A stretch of DNA of 64,000 nucleotides, taken from positions 1 to 64,000 of the forward strand of contig NZ_JAMOIH010000002.1 in NCBI RefSeq assembly GCF_024448955.1, in the 5' to 3' direction. Each line of letters begins with the position of its first letter. Position 1 is the stretch's first letter. Source of the stretch: Stutzerimonas stutzeri. GTDB taxonomy: Bacteria; Pseudomonadota; Gammaproteobacteria; Pseudomonadales; Pseudomonadaceae. Of the stretch, positions 9,886-18,155 are shown piece after piece. The notes under the pieces were generated by a model. The model was not told the origin of the DNA, made no database searches, and saw nothing but the letters and a program-made list of their open reading frames with translations. The position numbers were made by a program, and so were the translations under genes.

Positions 9886-11228
9886 CGACCACCACACCAA
9901 CAGGCCCAGCGACTTCGTCACCCTCTCCGGCCGCAGTGGGCTCGCTCGGCCGCCGGCTGGTGCTGGCAACGCTGGGGTTCTGCCTGCTGTTTACCTTGGC
10001 CACGGTTGGCGTGCGCACCTGGTCGGCGTGGCAAACGAGCCTGGCCGCGATGAACGCCGAGCTGATCCTCATCGACCAGGTCTTCCAGAGCAATCTGGCC
10101 AAGGCGATCTGGGAGATGGACAGTGATGCCCTCGAAACCCAGCTCGACAGCGTGGCCAAGGTTGCGCTGGTCGGTCGTGTCGAACTGCAGATCATCCGCG
10201 CCGGTCGTGCGCCGGAGGTCCTGCGGCGCCAGAGAGCGGACGGTCCCGCCTCGCCCCGTATTCCCAAACTGCAGCGTAGCCTGACCTATGAGCCCTACGC
10301 CGGCGCGAGCGAAACAGTGGGCGAGCTGACCTTGGAGGGTAACGAACGGGTGCTCTGGGAACGCCTGCTGGACGAGGTCATCAGCATCGTCGTCACCCAG
10401 GTCATCCAGTCATTGCTGCTGGCCGGGCTGATCATGTGGATGTTCAACAGCACCGTCACGCTGCACGTGCGCAAAATCGCCCGTCACCTGACCGGGCTGA
10501 CGCCGGAAAATCTGGATCGGACGTTGCGGCTCGATCGCTCAGCAAAGCGGCGGGACGAACTGAGCCTGCTCGAAGCCGGTGTCAATGGGCTACAGGCGAA
10601 GCTCTCCACCTACCTCGAACGTCAGCATCAGGATGAGCTGGCCCTGGCCGCGCATCGTGACCGGCTGGCTGAACTGGTCGAGGAGCGGACCGTCGAATTG
10701 CGTGCCGCCAATGTTCTGCTGGAGCAGCTGTCGCGTAGCGATCCGCTCACTGGCCTGGCTAACCGCCGCCATTTCGATGAAATCAAGGACGTTGAATTCC
10801 GCCGCGCCCTGCGCCTCGGCCAGCCCTTGACCGTGCTGATGTGCGACGTGGATTTTTTCAAACGCTACAACGATCACTATGGCCACGCGCAGGGTGACCA
10901 TTGCCTGCGAACCGTCGCCGATACCCTCAAATCCGTGCTCGCTCGCGCCGGTGAGGTGGTGGCGCGGTTCGGCGGCGAGGAATTCGTGGTGCTGTTGCCG
11001 GGCGTTGATGCCGATGCGGCCTGCCGCGCCGCTCAGCGCCTGCAGCAGCGACTGGCCGAGCGCAAATTGCCGCATGAAGCCTCACCCGTGTCGCCGTATC
11101 TGACCATGAGCATCGGGCTGGCCAGCTTCGATGCCGATTCCATGGACCACTTCGATCAATTGCTGCGCTGTGCGGACGAGGCCCTTTATCGGGCCAAGAC
11201 GCTGGGGCGTGACCGGATATCCTACTAA
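9876..11228 (+). CDS. Membrane diguanylate cyclase (GGDEF) with periplasmic sensor domain
   Basis: A 450-residue predicted c-di-GMP synthase. Order: cytoplasmic Ser/Thr/Pro-rich N-terminus (1-26), TM1 (27-49), periplasmic domain (50-168), TM2 (169-190), HAMP-like region (191-245), coiled coil (245-285), GGDEF domain (288-450). The active site is RFGGEEF (G366-F370), with the metal-binding aspartate in CDVDFFKRYND, so it should be active. The inhibitory site expected as RxxD five residues before the active loop reads RAGE (357-360), so product inhibition may be weakened. The gene overlaps the upstream binding-protein gene by 10 bases, has no clear ribosome site (coupled translation likely), and lies 21 bases from the next one. 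A sensor fed by the flanking binding proteins is an inference. Confidence 0.93.
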   Translation: MALTTTTPTGPATSSPSPAAVGSLGRRLVLATLGFCLLFTLATVGVRTWSAWQTSLAAMNAELILIDQVFQSNLAKAIWEMDSDALETQLDSVAKVALVGRVELQIIRAGRAPEVLRRQRADGPASPRIPKLQRSLTYEPYAGASETVGELTLEGNERVLWERLLDEVISIVVTQVIQSLLLAGLIMWMFNSTVTLHVRKIARHLTGLTPENLDRTLRLDRSAKRRDELSLLEAGVNGLQAKLSTYLERQHQDELALAAHRDRLAELVEERTVELRAANVLLEQLSRSDPLTGLANRRHFDEIKDVEFRRALRLGQPLTVLMCDVDFFKRYNDHYGHAQGDHCLRTVADTLKSVLARAGEVVARFGGEEFVVLLPGVDADAACRAAQRLQQRLAERKLPHEASPVSPYLTMSIGLASFDADSMDHFDQLLRCADEALYRAKTLGRDRISY

Positions 11229-11249
11229 GCCCCGACGAGGACGAACACG

Positions 11250-11975
11250 ATGCGCCTGACAGTCTGGATTGCCCTTTCGCTGGGACTGCTCGGCCCTGTG
11301 GTGCATGCCGATACCCTTCGTGTAGTGACGGAGGACACCGCTTACACCTATCTACACGATGGCAAGGTGGCCGGTCCCGCCACCGAAGTGGTCGAGGCGA
11401 CACTACAGCGCGCAGGGTTGGCTGACTATCAGATCGGCCTGTATCCCTGGGCGCGCGCCTATGACATGGCGCTGCAGGAGCCGGGCGTGCTGGTTTATCT
11501 CATCGCGCGGACATCGGAGCGCGATGAGCTGTTTCGCTGGGTTGGCGAGATCATGCGCATCGAGTACCACTTCTACAAACTGAGGGCGAGGGGCGACATT
11601 CAAGTGCCCGATCTGGACGCAGCGAAAACCTATCGGATCGGTGTGATGCGCGAGGACGTGCGTCACCAGTACTTGCAGGCCAACGGTTTCAGCAAAATCA
11701 TGGTGACGGCCCACAACAGCGATAACTTCAAGCGCTTGCTCAACGGCCAGGTCGACCTGGTGCCCATGCCGGAGCAAGACATGATCGCCCTATGCAACGA
11801 GGCCGGCCTGGACCCGGCCATGGTCGAGAAGGTCTTCACCACCAACGCGTCCACGCAGCTCTACATGGCCTACAGCCGGCGTACCGATGACGCTACCGTG
11901 CTGCGCACCCAGGCGGCTTTCGAGCAGTTGCGGGCCGAGGGAGCGGTCGCCCGCATCATGGCGCGCCAGCGCTGA
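11250..11975 (+). CDS. Second periplasmic solute-binding protein, family 3
   Basis: A 241-residue protein with a signal peptide (MRLTVWIALSLGLLGPVVHA) and one PBPb/family 3 fold. It is clearly related to the first protein of the cluster: PWARAYDMAL and LIARTSERDELFRWVGEI align with PWARAYDIAL and SIARTPQREALFKWVGVI. The ligand-lining segments differ (VTEDTAYTYLHDG versus VTEELPPYNMTVDG), so the two may bind different ligands. A GAGGA ribosome site lies 8 bases upstream. No transporter partner is present. Confidence 0.88.
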   Translation: MRLTVWIALSLGLLGPVVHADTLRVVTEDTAYTYLHDGKVAGPATEVVEATLQRAGLADYQIGLYPWARAYDMALQEPGVLVYLIARTSERDELFRWVGEIMRIEYHFYKLRARGDIQVPDLDAAKTYRIGVMREDVRHQYLQANGFSKIMVTAHNSDNFKRLLNGQVDLVPMPEQDMIALCNEAGLDPAMVEKVFTTNASTQLYMAYSRRTDDATVLRTQAAFEQLRAEGAVARIMARQR

Positions 11976-12013
11976 TCGGTGCTCTGGCCATTGCGCGTTG
12001 CGGGCGGGTTCGG

Positions 12014-13633
12014 TCAAACCTGCAGATCGGCCAGCATCGCCGTCGCCACCGCTTCGGCGACCTTGATGCCGTCGACGCCAGCGGAAAGGATGCCGCCGGC
12101 GTAACCGGCCCCTTCACCGGCCGGGTACAGGCCGCGGGTATTGATGCTTTGCAGCGAGTCGTTGTCGCGCTTGATCCGCACCGGCGATGAGGTGCGGGTC
12201 TCGATGCCGGTAAGGATTGCGTCGGTGCGGTCGAAACCGCGAATCTGCTTGCCGAACGCTGGCAGCGCTTCGCGGATCGCCTCGATCACGTAGTCGGGCA
12301 GCGATGGCGCCAGATCGCCCAGACGGACGCCCGGCTTGTAGGAGGGCTCGACTTCGCCGAACGCGCTCGAGGCTTTGCCGCGGATGAAGTCGCCCACCAG
12401 TTGCCCCGGTGCGCAGTAGTCGCTACCACCCAGCTCGAAGGCGTGCGATTCCAGCTGTTCCTGCAGCTCGACGCCAGCCAGCGGGCCGCCAGGGAAATCC
12501 TCTTCCGGGTTGATGCCGACGACAATGCCGGCGTTGGCGTTGCGCTCGTTGCGCGAGTACTGGCTCATGCCGTTGGTGACCACGCGATTGGGCTCGGAGG
12601 TGGCGGCCACTACGGTGCCGCCCGGGCACATGCAGAAACTGTAGACCGCCCGGCCATTTTTGGCGTGATAGACCAGTTTGTAGTCCGCCGCGCCCAGCTC
12701 GGGATGCCCGGCATATTTGCCCAGGCGCGCGTTGTCGATCAGCGATTGCGGATGCTCGATGCGGAAGCCTACGGCGAAGGGTTTGGCTTCCAGATACACG
12801 CCGCGCTCGTGCAGCACGCGGAAGGTGTCGCGCGAGCTGTGGCCGAGGGCGAGCACCACGTAACGGCTGCGAATCTCTTCGCCGCTGGCCATGCGCACGC
12901 CTTCGATGCGGCCGTCTTCGATGATGAAATCCACCACGCGGCTGTCGAAGCGGACTTCACCGCCCAGCGCCTTGATTTCCTCGCGCATGGTCGAGACCAC
13001 ACCGGTCAGGCGAAAGGTGCCGATGTGCGGCTTGCTGACGAACATGATCTCGTCCGGCGCGCCGGCGCGGACGAACTCGTGCATCACCTTGCGGCCGTAG
13101 AATTTCGGGTCCTTGATCTGGCTGTAGAGCTTGCCGTCGGAAAACAACCCCGCGCCGCCCTCGCCGAACTGCACGTTGGACTCCGGGCTCAGCACCTTGT
13201 TGCGCCACAGCGCCCAGGTGTCCTTGGTGCGGCTGCGCACGTCGCGCCCGCGCTCCAGCACGATCGGCCTGAAGCCCATCTGCGCCAGGGTCAACGCGGC
13301 AAAAAGCCCGCACGGGCCGAAGCCGATCACCAGCGGACGCTCGCTCAGCCCCTCGGGCGCCTTACCGACGGGGTAGTAGCCGGTATCCGGCGAGATGCGA
13401 ATGTTGCGGTCATCGGCCAGCCGCGCGAGTAACTGCTCTTCATTCGCCACGTTGGCGTCGATGATGTAGACGAAGGTGATCTCGCTGTTCTTCTTGCGCG
13501 CGTCATAGCTGCGCTTGAAGACGCTGAAGTCGAGCAGTTCGGTATCGGCGATACTCAGTCGTGCCACGATGGCCTGACGCAGGGCATCGGCGGAGTGATC
13601 GAGCGGCAGTTGCAGTTCGTTGATGCGAATCAT
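12014..13633 (-). CDS. FAD-dependent dehydrogenase, COG2509 family
   Basis: A 539-residue cytoplasmic flavoprotein. An N-terminal region (about 1-90, RINELQLPLDHSADALRQAI) resembles the extra domain of the COG2509/uncharacterised FAD-dependent dehydrogenase family. A Rossmann FAD motif GFGPCGLFAALTLAQMGF follows near residue 103, then a middle substrate domain with FCMCPGGTVVAATSEPN and the C-terminal FAD segment GLYPAGEGAGYAGGILSAG. The natural substrate of this family is not established. An AGGA site precedes the ATG. It is convergent with the binding-protein cluster. Confidence 0.88.
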   Translation of the reverse strand: MIRINELQLPLDHSADALRQAIVARLSIADTELLDFSVFKRSYDARKKNSEITFVYIIDANVANEEQLLARLADDRNIRISPDTGYYPVGKAPEGLSERPLVIGFGPCGLFAALTLAQMGFRPIVLERGRDVRSRTKDTWALWRNKVLSPESNVQFGEGGAGLFSDGKLYSQIKDPKFYGRKVMHEFVRAGAPDEIMFVSKPHIGTFRLTGVVSTMREEIKALGGEVRFDSRVVDFIIEDGRIEGVRMASGEEIRSRYVVLALGHSSRDTFRVLHERGVYLEAKPFAVGFRIEHPQSLIDNARLGKYAGHPELGAADYKLVYHAKNGRAVYSFCMCPGGTVVAATSEPNRVVTNGMSQYSRNERNANAGIVVGINPEEDFPGGPLAGVELQEQLESHAFELGGSDYCAPGQLVGDFIRGKASSAFGEVEPSYKPGVRLGDLAPSLPDYVIEAIREALPAFGKQIRGFDRTDAILTGIETRTSSPVRIKRDNDSLQSINTRGLYPAGEGAGYAGGILSAGVDGIKVAEAVATAMLADLQV

Positions 13634-13831
13634 GGCGAGTCCTGGCCGGTGGCCCCGGCAGAGGTGGTGACGACAGATCGACCCTGCCTGCGCGAGGCAG
13701 GCGAATCGGTGTGATCAAGGGAAGGCGCGCAGTGTAGCCGCGCCGGTTGCGCCCTGTCATTCATGCGCAACCGAACGCTGGACTAACGCCGCAGCGCCCG
13801 TCGTGGCCGACCTGCTTGGCTTTGCGGCGGG

Positions 13832-14563
13832 TTATTGCAGTACGACCCGAGAATTGAGTGGTTGCAGTGGGCGGTTATTAGCGTGGCCTACCGCGTTTTT
13901 CAGCGCTTCGATCTGCTGATTGGATGCGACGACGGGCTGTTTCAGTACCAGCCAACGCACGCCCTCGGTGCAAGGTGGCGTGGTGAGCGAGCCGCTGAAC
14001 CTGTAGTAACTCAAGTCGGCCGGTAGCAGCTCGGTGACGTTCGTCATGGCGGTGATCGGCTGGGTCTCGCCCGCTTTCGGCGGTGTGTCCCACAGACGAG
14101 CCAGCGCAGCGTTCTGCTCCCCTTCCTTGAACATCAGGGCTATCACGGCGAGATTGCCTTTCTCGTCGGCGTGCACCAGATGGCCCTCGAGTGGATAGGA
14201 CTGGCCCTTGATATGGTTCTCGCTGGGCATGTGGAAGTGGAACTGCAGCAGTTCGTATTCGTTGCCGTCGAGTGCCAGCTGGCTCCCGCGCGCGTAGTTC
14301 ACCTGCACGGTATACCCGGTATTGACCACCTCGCTCGTGCCAGCCTTGTAGTTCAGCCGCAGCGGTGCGAGGTCCGCCTCGACGAGGCCGTCGATATCGA
14401 TCGGTGTCTGGTTCTTGCCCGAACAGGCGCCGAATTCCGGCGTTAATTTGGCCCAGTTCTCCGGCCCCGCCTCACCGGAATAATCCCAATGAATACCCGG
14501 CGTAACGGCGCCTGCGTGGGCGCACGCAAGCAATACGCCCAGACTCAATGCGGCTCTTTTCAT
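13832..14563 (-). CDS. Periplasmic alpha-class carbonic anhydrase
   Basis: A 243-residue precursor with a signal peptide (MKRAALSLGVLLACAHAGA). It hydrates CO2 to bicarbonate in the periplasm. Zinc ligands are visible as the two histidines in LLQFHFHMPSEN and the third in LEGHLVHADEKG. SLTTPPCTEGVRWLVL is the usual substrate-pocket block, and a cysteine pair (GACSGKN, PPCTEG) can form the typical disulfide. The start at MKR was preferred over MKLESC six codons earlier because GGAGAG lies 5 bases before it. It stands alone, divergent from a dehydrogenase gene. Confidence 0.95.
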   Translation of the reverse strand: MKRAALSLGVLLACAHAGAVTPGIHWDYSGEAGPENWAKLTPEFGACSGKNQTPIDIDGLVEADLAPLRLNYKAGTSEVVNTGYTVQVNYARGSQLALDGNEYELLQFHFHMPSENHIKGQSYPLEGHLVHADEKGNLAVIALMFKEGEQNAALARLWDTPPKAGETQPITAMTNVTELLPADLSYYRFSGSLTTPPCTEGVRWLVLKQPVVASNQQIEALKNAVGHANNRPLQPLNSRVVLQ

Positions 14564-14874
14564 ACAACTCTCCAACTTCATCTATAGACATGCGAGCCCC
14601 GAACGGACGTGGGCGCTCCCGCTCTCTGACAAGGCCAAGCCCAGGTTGCTCGGCTGGCATGCGCAAGTTGGTCGATGCGGCTCGTCGGGAGGCGTGTCAG
14701 TCAGCCCAACACGTGGTGGTTCTGGCAAAGGTCCCGTTTGGCGCTACGCTGTGACAGAGTCTCGTTTTTCGTATTCCAGAGTTGGTTGTAAGGCTATCGC
14801 TGCGGCCTGGGAGGCGCTGAGCACAACAACAATATCGATCGTCCGCCGAGACGACCCTCGAAGAGGTTGGCCCG
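14564..14874. other. Divergent intergenic region, carbonic anhydrase to dehydrogenase
   Basis: No gene is supported. TATAGA near 14583-14588 (read on either strand as TCTATAGA) could be part of the anhydrase promoter. No repeat is recognised. Confidence 0.35.
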
Positions 14875-16149
14875 ATGAAACCTGCATCTTTTACCCTGAG
14901 TGCCTTGCTGGTTTGCCTATCTGGAATAGCGCTGGCCGCGCCCACCAGTGACGAAGCGCTGGAACGCATGCGTTCGATGAAGACCACCGGCCAGTCCCTC
15001 GATATGAAAACCGTGCCGCAGGACGGCGAGATCGCCGATGCGATTCGGGACAACCTCAAGCGCATCAAGCTGCCGGACGGCTTCAAGATCGACCTCTACG
15101 CGGTGGTACCGGATGCGCGGCACATGGCGGTTGGGCCGTCCAGTGGCGTGGTGTTCGTCGGCACCCGCAAAACCGATCTATGGGCAGTTACCGACCGGAC
15201 CAAGAATCGCACCGCCGATGAAGTCAAACGCTTCGCGCCGGCTATTTCTTTTACTCAGCCGGGCCCGTGCTTCAGTCCTGATGGCTTCCTGTTCGTCGCC
15301 GAGCACAACCGTGTGCTGGTGTTTCCCGCTGCCGAGTTCTTTTACGAAGGCCCGGATGTGGCGGCAGACATCGTCGTGCCGACGGGCGAGCTGATTCCGA
15401 CCGATGAGGAGAGTTACAACCACGGCGCCAGGGTTTGCGCCGTGGGGCCTGATAACAAGCTAACCGTTTCCCTGGGCCAGCCACACAACGTGCCGCCCAA
15501 GGACAAGCTCGACCTCTATACCAAGCACGGCATCGGCGGCATCGTGCGCATGGAGCGCGATGGCAGCAAACGCGAGGCCTATGCCACCGGCGTGCGCAAC
15601 TCGGTGGGCATCACCTATAACCCGACGACTAAGGAGCTGTGGTTTACCGACAACCAGGTAGACGGCATGGGCGACGACACCCCGCCTGGCGAAATCAACC
15701 ACGCGCCGAAGGCCGGCATGCACTTCGGCATGCCCTGGTATGGCGGCGGTCAGGTACGTACCAACGAGTACGCCGAGGAGACGCCACCGGAGGGCCTGAC
15801 CTTTCCAGTTATGGAAACCGTGGCCCACGCCGCGGATATGGGGCTGACGTTCTATACCGGCAAGATGTTTCCCGAGAAGTATCGCGGTGGTCTGTTCAGT
15901 GCCCAGCGCGGCAGCTGGAACCGCACCGTGCCGGCCGGCGCGCGGGTGATGTTCACGCCGTTCGCCGCCGACGGCAGCGCGCCGTCCGGCGATACGGTGC
16001 CTTTCGCCGAAGGCTGGCTTAACGAGGAGACCGGCGAATACTTCGGCCGTATCGTCGACGTGGCCCAGCTGAAGGATGGCTCCTTGCTGGTCAGCGATGA
16101 CACCGCTGGCGCCATCTACCGTATCTCCTATGACGGCGGCGAGAACTGA
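14875..16149 (+). CDS. Periplasmic PQQ-type sugar dehydrogenase-like protein (sorbosone/glucose dehydrogenase fold)
   Basis: A 424-residue precursor with a signal peptide (MKPASFTLSALLVCLSGIALA). A six-bladed propeller of the glucose/sorbosone dehydrogenase family follows: LPDGFKIDLYA, HMAVGPSSGVVFVGTR, SYNHGARVCAVGPDNKLTVSLGQPHNV, YATGVRNSVGITYNPTTKELWFTDNQVDGMGDD, and the final DGSLLVSDDTAGAIYRI. Family members oxidise aldoses with PQQ, although some propellers of this type lack the cofactor. A small cytochrome c gene follows 75 bases later and is the likely electron acceptor. GAGG precedes the ATG. Confidence 0.88.
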   Translation: MKPASFTLSALLVCLSGIALAAPTSDEALERMRSMKTTGQSLDMKTVPQDGEIADAIRDNLKRIKLPDGFKIDLYAVVPDARHMAVGPSSGVVFVGTRKTDLWAVTDRTKNRTADEVKRFAPAISFTQPGPCFSPDGFLFVAEHNRVLVFPAAEFFYEGPDVAADIVVPTGELIPTDEESYNHGARVCAVGPDNKLTVSLGQPHNVPPKDKLDLYTKHGIGGIVRMERDGSKREAYATGVRNSVGITYNPTTKELWFTDNQVDGMGDDTPPGEINHAPKAGMHFGMPWYGGGQVRTNEYAEETPPEGLTFPVMETVAHAADMGLTFYTGKMFPEKYRGGLFSAQRGSWNRTVPAGARVMFTPFAADGSAPSGDTVPFAEGWLNEETGEYFGRIVDVAQLKDGSLLVSDDTAGAIYRISYDGGEN

Positions 16150-16224
16150 GTTACCGAAGCAATCAGGGCTGACCGCGTCGCGCTGTTTGGCGGAGCGGTC
16201 AGCCACACGCATCAAGGAAAATTC

Positions 16225-16575
16225 ATGGCATCAGGTAATCGCAACGGATGGCTGATTCACCGGCTCGTCCTTCTCGCGGCGCTGTGCGCGACGACGATGA
16301 CGGCGCAAGCCGCAGGCGATATTGCAGCCGGCAAAACCAAGGCAAAGATGTGCGCGGCCTGCCACGGCCTCGATGGACTGAGCAAAGCGGCGGACGCGCC
16401 CAATCTGGCCGGCAACGGCGAACTCTATCTGGCTGGGCAGTTGAAAGCGTTCCGCAGCGGTGCGCGCAAACATCCACAGATGAGCGTGATTGCCGCAAGT
16501 TTGAGCGAGGCCGATATTGCCGATCTGACGGCCTGGTATTCGGCGATCAAGGTCAGCGTGGAATTGCCGCAGTAG
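16225..16575 (+). CDS. Small periplasmic cytochrome c, class I
   Basis: A 116-residue precursor. After a signal peptide (cut near AQA-AGD, about 31) comes one haem-binding CAACH motif in KMCAACHGLDGLSKAADAPNLAGN. The distal methionine is probably in HPQMSVIAASLSEADIADL. It belongs to the cytochrome c553/c5-like group. An AAGGA site lies 6 bases before ATG. The position directly after the dehydrogenase gene suggests it carries electrons from that enzyme to the respiratory chain. Confidence 0.92.
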   Translation: MASGNRNGWLIHRLVLLAALCATTMTAQAAGDIAAGKTKAKMCAACHGLDGLSKAADAPNLAGNGELYLAGQLKAFRSGARKHPQMSVIAASLSEADIADLTAWYSAIKVSVELPQ

Positions 16576-16750
16576 CGGTGGTAGCGGATGGGCAGTCGGC
16601 TTATGCCATTCGAGCGGCGCTTTCCTGAAAATTTGCGCTATCCCCTATACTCCGCGCCCATCCGAGCCGCCTCTGTCATTGCCTGGATCACAGGATTCAG
16701 CGCAATCACCCATTGCCGCGCTCGCTCATACAACGAAGTAAGGAATATCC

Positions 16751-17209
16751 ATGGTCAACAACGATGTGCTGCGCAGCCTGCGCTACATCCTCAACGTCGA
16801 TGACGCGAAAATCGCCGAGATCACCCGGCTCACCGGCTGTGAGATTCCCGATGCCGAGGCGCAGGCCTATCTAAAGAAGGACGAAGAAGAAGGCTACAAG
16901 CCCTGCAGCGACCGGATCATGGCGTATTTTCTCGACGGTCTGGTGATCTACAAGCGCGGCAAGGACGAGAGCCGCCCGACCCCGCCCATCGAGCTGCCGA
17001 TAACCAATAACATGGTGTTGAAAAAGCTGCGCGTGGCCTTCGAGCTGAAGGAGGACGACATCCATGCGATCCTCAAGGCGGCTGATTTTCCGGTCTCGAA
17101 GCCGGAGCTCAGCGCACTGTTCCGCAAGGCTGGGCACAGCAACTACCGCGTCTGCGGCGACCAGCTGCTGCGCAACTTCCTTAAGGGTCTGGCGCTGCGC
17201 GGGAAGTGA
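16751..17209 (+). CDS. DUF1456 (YehS-like) protein
   Basis: A 152-residue cytoplasmic protein made of two DUF1456 repeats (about 3-70 and 85-152). Each begins with a short helix pair (NDVLRSLRYILN / NNMVLKKLRVAFEL) and ends with a conserved FLxGL segment (MAYFLDGLVIYKRG / LRNFLKGLALRGK). Function unknown. A TATACT box with CCGC after it lies about 100 bases upstream (16646), like the one before thiI. A diverged copy of its last 42 bases occurs downstream. Confidence 0.92.
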   Translation: MVNNDVLRSLRYILNVDDAKIAEITRLTGCEIPDAEAQAYLKKDEEEGYKPCSDRIMAYFLDGLVIYKRGKDESRPTPPIELPITNNMVLKKLRVAFELKEDDIHAILKAADFPVSKPELSALFRKAGHSNYRVCGDQLLRNFLKGLALRGK

Positions 17210-17263
17210 TCGAGCGAGAAGCCGTAACGGCTCGGCCCACCCTATGTCACAGGCTATAGCTTT

Positions 17264-17491
17264 GTAGGGTGGGCTTTAGCCCACCAATACGATCGCCACG
17301 CTCCGGCGTGGACACGCCTTGGTGATACTCCGCGTCATAGCGTCAGTAGTTCAGAACGCAGTAATCGGACGCAGAGCAAGAGCAATCAAGCGCCGTAACT
17401 GCATATGTCTGCGGGCGGCCCCGAAGGGTGAGCGCCTGCGTCCCGCTTCAGCCCTCCAATCTGCTTAACGGTGGGCTGAAGCCCACCCTAC
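17264..17491. repeat. Two inverted palindromic repeats of the GTAGGGTGGGC family
   Basis: One copy at 17264-17285 (arms GTAGGGTGGGC and GCCCACC, centre TTTA) and one in opposite orientation at 17470-17491. A partial third (GGCCCACCCTATG, 17234-17246) precedes them. The same 22-base palindrome recurs between recC, recB and recD and after phoU, so it is a dispersed REP-like family. The rest of the gap 17210-17618 holds no supported gene. Confidence 0.85.
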
Positions 17492-17495
17492 GTCA

Positions 17496-17537
17496 CTGCC
17501 CAACTTCTTCAAAGGCTTGGCGCTGCGCGGTAAGTCA
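17496..17537 (+). pseudogene. Fragment resembling the 3' end of the DUF1456 gene
   Basis: These 42 bases match 17168-17209, the end of the DUF1456 gene, at 34 positions. Read in frame they give LPNFFKGLALRGK-S against LRNFLKGLALRGK-stop. Most differences are synonymous third-base changes, and the stop codon TGA has become TCA. This looks like the tail of a second, diverged DUF1456-type gene left beside a REP element. No start or upstream part is present. Confidence 0.6.
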
Positions 17538-17572
17538 GCGAACGGCTTGCACGCCACGACTTTTGCGGCGCC

Positions 17573-17601
17573 AAAAAAAGCCCCACCGAGCAGGTAGGGC
17601 T
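17573..17601 (-). terminator. Intrinsic terminator of the DUF4168 gene
   Basis: On the minus strand AGCCCTACC-TGCTC-GGTGGGGCT is followed by a run of seven T. The stem is 9 pairs with one G-T wobble, 18 bases past the stop. Confidence 0.9.
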
Positions 17602-17618
17602 GGTTGACGCTGTGAACC

Positions 17619-18005
17619 TTAGTTCTGCACCATGGCGATGACGCGATCGCGCAGTTGTGGGTCGCTCTGTACGGCCTGGTTGATGGCGTTGTATTCCTCA
17701 ATGCTGAGGTCGTTGTCCTCGACGCTGCTCATCATTTTCTCATTGGCCTCTTGTTGTAGCTGCTGGGCCTCGGCCGGGTCGCCGGTCTTCTCGAGCTTGG
17801 CGGTGAAGTCCTCGCGGATCTCCATGATTTCGCCCAGTGAGTCGGCGAACTTCTCCAGCTTCTGGTCGCTGATGTCTGACGCCTGTATGGCCGGGGCGGG
17901 CTGAGGGGCCTGGGTGGCCTGCTGCGCCGACACCTGGGAAGCGCCAGCGACCATGAACAGGGCGGCGAGGCTGGCGGATACAAGGCGGGTTTTCAGCTTG
18001 GTCAT
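17619..18005 (-). CDS. Secreted DUF4168 protein
   Basis: A 128-residue precursor with a signal peptide (to about SQVSA-Q, residue 27), a short Gln/Pro/Ala-rich linker, then a helical DUF4168 domain (about 43-126: ISDQKLEKFADSLGEIMEIREDF ... IEEYNAINQAVQSDPQLRDRVIAMV). The family is periplasmic, small and of unknown function. It is monocistronic with its own terminator. Confidence 0.88.
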   Translation of the reverse strand: MTKLKTRLVSASLAALFMVAGASQVSAQQATQAPQPAPAIQASDISDQKLEKFADSLGEIMEIREDFTAKLEKTGDPAEAQQLQQEANEKMMSSVEDNDLSIEEYNAINQAVQSDPQLRDRVIAMVQN

Positions 18006-18155
18006 GTTCGATATTCCTGGCTTCTGAAAGACGCAAGGGAAGGTGCATCACCCGTGCCAAAATAGGCATAACCGTTAATCCTTTGATTCATAAGGACTTA
18101 TTCCGGCCGTCTTATTTGCATCGACGCTTCGGAGGCTGTTCTGTATCGTGCCGAA

